DNA of 64,000 nt from Arthrobacter alpinus. GTDB taxonomy: Bacteria; Actinomycetota; Actinomycetes; Actinomycetales; Micrococcaceae. Both the position numbers and the translations under genes were made by a program. Location: NCBI RefSeq assembly GCF_001294625.1, contig NZ_CP012677.1:1674001-1738000 (forward strand), written 5' to 3'. The notes under the pieces were generated by a model, which saw nothing but the letters and a program-made list of their open reading frames with translations, was not told where the DNA came from and ran no database searches. Every line of letters begins with the position of its first letter. Positions within the stretch are counted from its first letter, which is position 1. Positions 8,782 to 15,583 of the stretch are shown here, one piece after another.

Positions 8782-9947
8782 GCCAGCAACACCCAGCGAG
8801 CGAGCCCGTTTCATCCAGCGAGCCACCTGCCACCCAGCCGCTTCCCCGCCGTCCAAGCATCGTCATGGACGCCCGCTTCACGCGCATGGACCACCACGAC
8901 GGAATCAGCAGGTACGGCGCGTCCCTGCTAGCCGCCGTCGCCCCTTACGCCCAAGTGACGATGCTCATCCACGACGAACGCCAACTAGCACTGCTGCCGG
9001 AGCTGCCATGGGTGAAGATCAACTCGCCGCTGTCGCCACTGGAACTTTTCGTGGCCCGGCATGTGAATAAGCTGGGCGCGGACCTAGTGTTTTGCCCCAT
9101 GCAGACCATGGGCAGCTGGGGCCGGAAATACCCGCTGGTGCTGACGTTGCATGACCTTATTTACTATGAGCACCCGGCCCCTCCCGGCTTCCTCCCGGCG
9201 CCGGTGCGCGTACTGTGGCGCCTGTATCACAAGGCGTACTGGCCCCAGCGGGTGCTGCTGAACCGCGCCGACGTGGTGGCGACCATCAGCAACACCACAC
9301 TGGCCCTGATGCGCAAACACAGGCTCACCAAAAGGCCCATCCGGATCATCAGCAACGCCCCTCAAGGCGACCGCACGCCGCGGGACCCGTCCGTTCCGCC
9401 GGAGAAATCGCTTGCCTACATGGGCTCGTTCATGCCGTACAAGAACGTGGAAACCTTGATCCGTGGCATGGCGGAACTGCCCGACTTCACGCTGAACCTG
9501 CTCAGCCGCATCACCCCTGCACGCCGCGCCGAACTAGAGGCACTCGTGCCTTCCGGGGCGAACGTGGTCTTCCACAACGGGGTGACGGACGCAGAGTATG
9601 ACGAGCTGCTTTTGCGCACGACGGCGCTTGTCACCTTATCCAAGGCCGAGGGCTATGGACTGCCGCTGGTTGAGGCCATGGCCCTCGGGACCCCGGTCGT
9701 AGTGGCCGACACTGAGATCTTCCAGGAGGTGGGCGGCACCGCGGCGCACTACGTGCCCGCGGACTCCCCGCAGGCCTTTGCCGCCGCCGTTCGGTCGCTG
9801 GACCACTTGGACACGTGGGCGCAAAGCTCGACGGCGTCCGTGGCCCAGGCGGCAACATTCAGCTGGGATGCGTCGGCTCGTGAGCTGCTGGCGATCACCG
9901 AGGAACTGCGTGGCGCACCGGCGCAACTCAGGAGCAGACTGCCCTAG
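8778..9947 (+). CDS. glycosyltransferase family 4 (GT-B fold)
   Basis: Transfers a sugar from an activated donor to an unidentified acceptor. The 389-residue protein has the GT4 C-terminal donor-binding signature SKAEGYGLPLVEAMALGTPV (EX7E motif) followed by VVADTEIFQEVGG. The N-terminal half has a MDARF..DGISRYG segment typical of acceptor-binding domains of this family. The start is GTG at 8778, overlapping the hydrolase stop by four bases, which implies translational coupling. A perfect 10-bp inverted repeat follows the stop. Acceptor and product unknown; no other polysaccharide genes are nearby. Confidence 0.9.
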   Translation: MSQQHPASEPVSSSEPPATQPLPRRPSIVMDARFTRMDHHDGISRYGASLLAAVAPYAQVTMLIHDERQLALLPELPWVKINSPLSPLELFVARHVNKLGADLVFCPMQTMGSWGRKYPLVLTLHDLIYYEHPAPPGFLPAPVRVLWRLYHKAYWPQRVLLNRADVVATISNTTLALMRKHRLTKRPIRIISNAPQGDRTPRDPSVPPEKSLAYMGSFMPYKNVETLIRGMAELPDFTLNLLSRITPARRAELEALVPSGANVVFHNGVTDAEYDELLLRTTALVTLSKAEGYGLPLVEAMALGTPVVVADTEIFQEVGGTAAHYVPADSPQAFAAAVRSLDHLDTWAQSSTASVAQAATFSWDASARELLAITEELRGAPAQLRSRLP

Positions 9948-9950
9948 CGT

Positions 9951-9980
9951 CCCAAGGATTCCGCGCCGATAATCCTTGGG
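9951..9980. terminator. inverted repeat after the glycosyltransferase
   Basis: CCCAAGGATT and AATCCTTGGG form a perfect 10-bp stem around a 10-base loop, four bases after the glycosyltransferase stop. There is no T-run on either strand, which is common for actinobacterial terminators. It probably ends the plus-strand transcript. Confidence 0.6.
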
Positions 9981-10149
9981 TGTTCGCAATGGCTGGCACC
10001 GAAGGAGAATCGCGATGACTGGGGTGGGCCCGGCCTCCCCAGTGGACGGACGGCGTATGGAGTCCGTTCCGGCCCTGACCATAGCCGCGCTTTTGGCCGC
10101 GATGGCGCCGGGTTCCTTGCATGGCGAGGGCGACGCCGTCAACGACTGC

Positions 10150-10557
10150 CTAGGACAGCCAGTCTGCTGTTACCTGCCAGACATGACCGTCCAGATCAGC
10201 AAAGGCTCCCACATAACCCCACGGCTTTTGCCCAGGCTCGGTGACAATTTCACCGCCTGCTTCAAGCGCCTCCTTAACCAGCTCATCGACACCGGATTCA
10301 CTGCCTGCGGTGATGCTGATGACGCATTCGCTATGGCCGCTTCGGGCAACGTCTCGGTTCCCCACAACCCACCCAAAGCCTTCCGTGGGAATGAGCATGA
10401 GACGGAGCCCGTCATTGAGCTGGAACTGCAAAGGTTATGGCAAGCCATCTGGGGCGATTTCGCCAACGGGGAGAAGACCAAGTCCGGCGGCGTAGAAGTC
10501 GAACGATTTGCGGCGATCAGCGATGGGCAAGCCGACGATTACTGGCTGGTTTTTCAT
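10150..10557 (-). pseudogene. VOC (glyoxalase/bleomycin-resistance) family gene interrupted by one in-frame stop
   Basis: From ATG at 10557 the frame reads MKNQPVIVGLPIADRRKSFD, a typical first VOC strand and helix, for 40 codons, then meets TAA at 10437-10435. Without any shift it continues as PLQFQLNDGLRLMLIPTEGF through to ..GHVWQVTADWLS. About 135 residues make one normal VOC domain, so a single sense-to-stop change (GAA or similar to TAA) splits it. The distal part could be re-initiated at TTG 10431. Likely a recent pseudogene or a sequence error; VOC proteins bind metals and small toxic or antibiotic ligands. Confidence 0.75.
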
Positions 10558-11163
10558 GCCTCCATTATGCGCCTGAAGGCCGCCCTTGGCAGTCTCGTTG
10601 TTCGTTCACTCCGCAGCTCGGGCGAGGTGACCGCCGTCGCCCTTTGACAATCTTCGGCGCCCGGAGCAGCCGCCTGTACCGGATCAAACCCACCAACCAT
10701 TAGTGCAGCAGCCTTATCAAAATTCAGCCCAATTCAGCACGTAAGTAGGCAATCTAGTGACTCTACTGGCTCCGCTTCCTGAGCTCTACATTGCAACTCG
10801 AGTACACCAGCTCAACATCGCACACTTGACTTGCGTGGGGCTTTGGGCGGACGAAAATGCCTATGGTGGATTGGCGTTCGGTTTCGTGGGCAGCAGCGGC
10901 GCACGGATGCACTTAGATCGAGGGTGGGGTGTTCCAGTTTGTCGCCTCATCAAACAAAACACCACCCCACTCGATCAGTCCAATCAAGTCACGCTCAATA
11001 AGCTGATACGGAACAGCCACAAACATCAGGATCCGGGCGGAGGGATTCCGCAGGGGAACGTCTACCGGCAAACTGCACCATTCCCATAGTGGGTCGGCTT
11101 ACGTCGCGACTCACTGGTCTTGGCGCGCGGATGCGTGGCCGAATGAGGTGTCAGACTTAGACG
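10558..11163. other. 606-base stretch with no confident intact gene
   Basis: No convincing complete gene was found on either strand. A minus-strand frame ending ..FRRIMEA overlaps the VOC start as ATGA but resembles nothing I recognise. A C-terminal protein fragment and an imperfect long inverted repeat lie at 10913-11100 (listed separately). Base composition is less GC-rich around 10690-10860 than in neighbouring genes. Confidence 0.5.
10913..11071 (-). pseudogene. orphan C-terminal coding fragment
   Basis: A minus-strand frame of about 53 codons (TTG at 11071, TAA at 10915-10913) encodes ..ARILMFVAVPYQLIERDLI and ends in ..DEATNWNTPPSI. Its composition looks like a real protein tail, but a stop about 10 codons upstream removes any N-terminus. 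I do not recognise the family. It also contains the arms of an imperfect inverted repeat (GATCGAG..GGTG / CACC..CTCGATC, 10916-10976). Either a decayed gene end or chance coding. Confidence 0.3.
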
Positions 11164-11514
11164 ATGAAAGCGATAGAAGCCATCACCAACCTGCACACCG
11201 ACGACATCGAAGGGGCGAGGGAGTTCTTTCGGTTCCTCGGACTAACCGAAGATGGAATGAACCAAGGATGGGTGGCCCGGTTCACGTCTGCGGACTCAGG
11301 CGCCTGCGTCCAGGTCGTGACCCGGGACGCAACAGCACCTGAAGACTCCGTGATGACCATCAAGGTCGATGACGTCGACGCAGCATACAAGGAGGCGCAA
11401 CAGCACGGCTATGAGATCGTGCACCCGATCACCGACGAGCCGTGGGGAATTCGTCGGTTCTTCGTTCGGAGCCCTGATGGACAAGTGATCAATGTCGCCC
11501 AGCATCGCTTATGA
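11164..11514 (+). CDS. VOC family protein (glyoxalase-like)
   Basis: A 116-residue single VOC domain: beta-strand start AIEAITNLHTDDIEGAREFF, a central VKVDDVDAAYKEAQQHG-like helix (IKVDDVDAAYKEAQQ) and the terminal strand RRFFVRSPDGQVINVAQH. VOC proteins act as dimers in metal-dependent lyase, dioxygenase or drug-binding roles; the substrate cannot be read from sequence. ATG at 11164 gives the expected length. It is an isolated plus-strand gene facing a convergent Nudix gene in an otherwise decayed region. Confidence 0.88.
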   Translation: MKAIEAITNLHTDDIEGAREFFRFLGLTEDGMNQGWVARFTSADSGACVQVVTRDATAPEDSVMTIKVDDVDAAYKEAQQHGYEIVHPITDEPWGIRRFFVRSPDGQVINVAQHRL

Positions 11515-11576
11515 GCGGGGATTGCGCCGCGTGCACCGCGGCGTCACCACACGGGGGAACCTCTACCGAACAAGAA

Positions 11577-11942
11577 TCAGGCCAGGAACTGTGTGAAAAG
11601 TGCTGTGTAGTTGCTGTCAGCTAAGTTCAAAGATATTGCCTCTTCCAAACCGAACCATCCTGTGGCGTTATGTTCATCTGGTGCGGCATTGACGCTGTCA
11701 CCGTCAAACTTTTCAACCAGCCAAACTTCCTGGAACATTTCAGCGTTTTGACGTGTCAGTATCGCTTGCCCAGCCGGCGCAGTGATCTGCACGTTCAACT
11801 CTTCTCGCAGCTCACGCACAAGAGCTTGTCCGCCACGCTCTCCTGGTTCGAGGTGGCCTCCAGGAAAGTCCCAGAAATTGGGATACCGCGCCCTCGACGG
11901 TGATCGGTGTACGAGAATAACGCACCCCGCGCGTACGAGCAT
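11577..11942 (-). CDS. Nudix hydrolase (MutT-like)
   Basis: Hydrolyses a nucleoside diphosphate linked to another moiety. The 121-residue protein holds a complete Nudix box, GHLEPGERGGQALVRELREE (G-x5-E-x7-R-E-x2-E-E), with Mg-binding glutamates intact. The N-terminus (MLVRAGCVILVHRSPS) starts close to the first strand and has no clear Shine-Dalgarno, so a few residues may be missing. Alone on the minus strand, convergent with a VOC gene. Substrate unknown; house-cleaning of modified nucleotides is the usual guess. Confidence 0.85.
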   Translation of the reverse strand: MLVRAGCVILVHRSPSRARYPNFWDFPGGHLEPGERGGQALVRELREELNVQITAPAGQAILTRQNAEMFQEVWLVEKFDGDSVNAAPDEHNATGWFGLEEAISLNLADSNYTALFTQFLA

Positions 11943-12224
11943 TCCGCAGGAAACTTAGTGCATCAAAGGTTCTTCCATGGGAGGAGTCTGCTGACGATCC
12001 AACGTGGTGCGTGAAGGAACCATCGCCCAGAAGCGGAACCACCTACAGGACGCTCCCGGAGTCGTTCGGGTGTCGCGTGTGTAGCTATGGCTTGGGCGTC
12101 GGTGAAGTCGTCGGGGCATTGTCCTCAGCATTTCCAGTGGCGGCCGAGTGTGAAGAGTGGATCTCAGGCACGAGAACCCTTGCTTCGTCGCGTAGCAGCG
12201 GCCAACGTGCCAAGACTAATCACG

Positions 12225-12809
12225 TCAAGCCGTTACTTGCGTAGGCCGATATCGCAGGGCGATTGCCCCCGACCGGAACTCATGGCGATCCACGACCTGG
12301 ATGCGCTCGCGCAGACCGGCGAGCAACGTTGGCCCATGTCCGGCAAGGACAGGCTGCACGAGGAACTCGTACTCGTCGATCAGTCTCAGATCCGCCAAAG
12401 CGAAGGGGAGCGTCACCCCACCAACCCACAGGCCCTCGCCTGGCTCTTGCTTGAACCGCTGAACAGTTTGCCCCAAGTTGCCTCGCACCAGCTCGGCATT
12501 CCAATCGACCCCGCTCAGCGTGCTCGACACGACGTACTTCTTCGCCCGGTCGATAGTCTCGGCGAAGGGGATTTGCCACCCATCCACCCATCCACCCATC
12601 CACCCATCCACCCATCCAGGCTACGTGCCCGTGGCCGGCTTCCGCCATGCCGACTCCATCATCTTGTAGGCCACACGGCCGAACAGCAGGGCATCGGCTC
12701 GCTCCATCTCACTGGTCCAGTAGCGCATCGACTCCTCGTCCGGCGGGAGCCCTGCCTCGCGGTGGCTGCACCCGTCGAGCGTGACGTTGGAGTATCGAAG
12801 TGGTCTCAT
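12225..12809 (-). pseudogene. dihydrofolate-reductase/RibD-C-like gene broken by an amber codon beside an octanucleotide repeat
   Basis: The N-terminal part (MRPLRYSNVTLDGC..DALLFGRVAYKMMESAW..) and the C-terminal part (IPFAETIDRAKKYVVSSTLS..VGGVTLPFALADLRLIDEY..VQPVLAGHGPTLL) are the two halves of one dihydrofolate-reductase-family protein of about 190 residues. Both lie in the same reading frame. They are separated by TAG at 12623-12621, where family members usually have Trp, and by an expanded (CACCCATC)n tract read as repeated G-W-M/V-D-G-W. GGGAGAG precedes the ATG at good spacing. NADPH-dependent reductase activity is the family role; full-length product would need readthrough. Confidence 0.8.
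12576..12618. repeat. 8-bp tandem repeat (CACCCATC), about five copies
   Basis: On the plus strand CCACCCATC is repeated head to tail about five times from 12576 to 12618. It sits inside the broken dihydrofolate-reductase-like gene. An 8-bp unit changes the reading frame with each copy gained or lost; the present number keeps frame with the upstream half. Confidence 0.9.
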
Positions 12810-13454
12810 CTTGTTGCTCTCCCTTGATGCGCGCAGTGCGTTTTCAGCGGACCGACAGTTAGCCAGACCACAGCTTCGCTGGAGTCCCTCATGAAACGAG
12901 GATAAGCAGCCTCACCGCCCTACGGAAGTGTTCGCTCACGAATCCGGCCTTGATACGCCGGCCGAGTGAGACGCGCTCGGACTCGTGTTCAACTCCGGGT
13001 GAAGGAACGCCGTACGGCACAGTTCTCGGCATCGAACACTCCACGCCGCGGTAAACACTTTCGGGTACGCCGTTCCACATCCCAAGACGATCCTAATTTT
13101 CACCGACTACACACCGACTGAATTCCAGCTGACAGGCAGGCCAGCCCACTCCAACGCTCCACCGACCAATGATGCTGGCCAATGGCCCCACCGTGTCCTG
13201 TCCTCACGAGAAGCACACGGTCTTAAAGCTCATAGAAAGAGAGGCTAAACAAGCGGCACGTTTGGGACGGGGTAAATCGAAACAAAGCGTGGGGTGCTAG
13301 CTATTTCTTGAGTCATCACCGAAAGCGCTCGTGAGCTCGGTGGTAGTGCCACCTTAACCGGGCGCGGGCTGCTGGCTCCGCTGCTGCCAGCCGGCGCCTT
13401 TGGCTACTCGGCGAAGGCTTCACAGCCCGAACAGATCATCGCCACCGTGTGGCA
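12810..13454. other. 645-base stretch with no recognisable gene
   Basis: Both strands were read in all frames; only short frames without family signatures were seen. Composition is less GC-rich from about 13080 to 13320, and stops are frequent. Likely decayed sequence between two pseudogenes. Confidence 0.5.
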
Positions 13455-13601
13455 GAGCTACTCATGGAGAGACTCCCGAACGACACCATCGCTGGCTGTT
13501 GGGTGTAACGCCGAAGACGGTTGCCAACTTGCGTCTCGCCGATGTTCTTGAAGCTGGGAGCGGAGACCAGGCTGGAGGCTGCAGTGCCAATACGCGGCTG
13601 A
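13455..13601 (+). pseudogene. frameshifted LuxR/NarL-type helix-turn-helix remnant
   Basis: Three consecutive frames recreate one LuxR-type HTH: ELLMERLPNDTIA (ending near 13493), then WLLGVTPKTVANLR (13493-13534) in the next frame, then MFLKLGAETRLEAAV (13542-13586) back in the first frame. Order and spacing match the DNA-binding helices of NarL/FixJ or LuxR C-terminal domains. Two compensating indels and a short tail before TGA mean it is inactive. The upstream receiver or ligand domain was not found. Confidence 0.55.
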
Positions 13602-13723
13602 GGTGGCGTACTCGCGGCTAGGACTCGCCCTTACCTCCTGCACAGGCACGCCTATTCGGATATTTTTTCACTTCTTCAATATTAGGGGTTTGTACGTTCT
13701 AATTTTGGTGATGGAATGGTGTT

Positions 13724-15469
13724 ATGGACAAATTCCATCCGGAGCTGATACCCCAAAGCGCAGGCACTCAGCCTGCGGCAGGGTCGTGGTCACCGGCGCC
13801 CGGCATAGTTGCCGCCTACCCAGTTCAGCATCCGGCATACCCGGCCCGGCGGCAGTGCGCCCGAGACCTCTCCTGCCCCGGCGCTCCTGTTCCCGACCTA
13901 CCTGTTCCCAACCCGCCTGTTCCCAACCCGCTTGAGCTATCCCGACTACTGGCCAACGTGCCGCATCTGCCCGTCGCATCCTCCGATCTAGACATCGATT
14001 CCATCGAGGCTCTGGCTGAGGCCGAGTACCTGTGCTCTGTCTCCACCTTGCGCAGCCTCGCGCTCATCGAATCGGGGATTGCTGCCTTCAAGGCCAGGGC
14101 CATCGAACGGCTTGACGCCGCGTCCACGAGGCTCGGCATGGTTGCCGAACTGGACCCGTGGCAGCAAGAAGTCCTGTCGATTTCCACAACAGCCGAACTT
14201 TGTGCGGCCCTAGTCCTTCCCCAATGCTCCGGTGCGGAACTGAAGAGACAAAGCACGTCCTTAGTCCGCCAGCATCCAAATACCTTGGCGGCACTGTCCA
14301 ACGGTTCCATCTCCTGGCGCAACACCAACGCAATCCTTGACCAACTTCAAACCCTGGCTGAAACTAAAACACCGTCCGGCAGCCAGGCCGTTCCGGACGA
14401 AGCACCGCGTGAGTTTGAGCACCAGCTGCTTGATCTGGCACCTGGAATGACCACTGCAAAATTCCTTGTCCACGCCCGCCGCCTGAGGGAACGCACCCAC
14501 CCCTACAGCATGGCCACGCGCCATGTATTGGCAGTTGCCGACCGAAAACTGGTGCTTGTACCGGACCAAGATGGCATGTCATGGCTTTCGATGTTCCTTC
14601 CCGCGGACGCCGCGCAGGGTATCTGGAACCAAGCCACCCGCACAGCCCGCACCCTGCAGGGGCCACGTGAACACCGAACCTTGACCCAACTTCGTTTGGA
14701 CGTGCTTGCGCAATGGCTGCTTGCAACCGGCACCTCTCCGGATCAAAGTCACGGCGCCATCAAAGCCGGCCAGGCGCAGGACACCGTTCCGGTAACCGAT
14801 GACGCGGCGCCGGCGCAGGGCAGCGCCACCCGGCCCCTGGCGCAGGTCCTGGTCACCATTCCCCTGCTGACAGTGCTGGGCCGTTCCAATGAGCCGGCCG
14901 AGCTTGAAGGCTACGGCCCCATCCCGCCAAAAATGGCCCAGGAACTGGCCGCCGGCTGCCCCACGCTGTACCGGATCATGGTGGGCCCCTACACGAACGA
15001 GTACCTGTCCATGGATCCCACCCGCTACCGGGTTTCCGCTGCCACCAGGATAATCCTGAGAGCCCGAGATGGCACATGCGTGGGCACCGGCTGCAATACC
15101 GTCACCGCCGACACGGAACTCGATCACATTCCTGCGTGGGAAAACGGCGGGGCATCAACTCCGGAGAACCTCTGGAGTGCGTGCGGCACTCATCACCGGC
15201 TCAAGCACTTCAAAGATGGCAAGTCCCGTGACGGGAGAAGAAGGCTACCCCGCAATGCCGCACGGAACGGGCCCATCTCTGGACTGAACACCAGGATCAT
15301 GAACGGCTGGACACCCACTACCTCCCACGCCCCCGCCGAAAGACCCGGTTGGATCTCGCCAGCCGGCCACCTGTATCCGCCGGAGCCAACCGTCAACACT
15401 CCCCCATTGATCCCAGACCTGATCATGATCAACGCCATCGAGGAAATGCGCGGATATCAGCAACCCTAG
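13724..15469 (+). CDS. DUF222 / 13E12-type HNH endonuclease domain protein
   Basis: A 581-residue protein with a long DUF222 domain (roughly residues 85-400) and a C-terminal HNH motif: RDGTCVGTGCNTVTADTELD.. H..N..H in DHIPAWENGG, PENLWSACGTHHRLKH. These multi-copy actinobacterial proteins are presumed nucleases, possibly linked to mobile DNA; their biological role is unknown. The N-terminus is Pro-rich with a 15-bp tandem repeat (VPNPP/VPNPL, about 13898-13930). ATG at 13724 lacks a strong Shine-Dalgarno. It lies alone after a decayed region and converges on priA. Confidence 0.88.
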   Translation: MDKFHPELIPQSAGTQPAAGSWSPAPGIVAAYPVQHPAYPARRQCARDLSCPGAPVPDLPVPNPPVPNPLELSRLLANVPHLPVASSDLDIDSIEALAEAEYLCSVSTLRSLALIESGIAAFKARAIERLDAASTRLGMVAELDPWQQEVLSISTTAELCAALVLPQCSGAELKRQSTSLVRQHPNTLAALSNGSISWRNTNAILDQLQTLAETKTPSGSQAVPDEAPREFEHQLLDLAPGMTTAKFLVHARRLRERTHPYSMATRHVLAVADRKLVLVPDQDGMSWLSMFLPADAAQGIWNQATRTARTLQGPREHRTLTQLRLDVLAQWLLATGTSPDQSHGAIKAGQAQDTVPVTDDAAPAQGSATRPLAQVLVTIPLLTVLGRSNEPAELEGYGPIPPKMAQELAAGCPTLYRIMVGPYTNEYLSMDPTRYRVSAATRIILRARDGTCVGTGCNTVTADTELDHIPAWENGGASTPENLWSACGTHHRLKHFKDGKSRDGRRRLPRNAARNGPISGLNTRIMNGWTPTTSHAPAERPGWISPAGHLYPPEPTVNTPPLIPDLIMINAIEEMRGYQQP

Positions 15470-15583
15470 GCCCAGGGCCCGCGATCGCCGAGGGCAACCT
15501 CACCAACGGGACCGAGGCCGTTCTGGGCGTGGGCTGGCTGCTCATTGGCTTGGTCCTCCTGGCAATCCGGCGGGTCCGGAGCC

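Noticed and set aside
9976..10647. 223-residue plus-strand frame after the glycosyltransferase
   Set aside because: It is antisense to the VOC pseudogene, whose two halves are recognisable, and has no motif.
10640..10900. Possible promoter or small RNA in the gap upstream of the VOC pseudogene
   Set aside because: TTTGACAATC looks like a -35 box, but no matching -10 or structured RNA could be supported.
12087..12827. 246-residue plus-strand frame across the DHFR-like locus
   Set aside because: Antisense to clearly recognisable DHFR-like halves; contains the octanucleotide repeat read as Pro/His/Ser.
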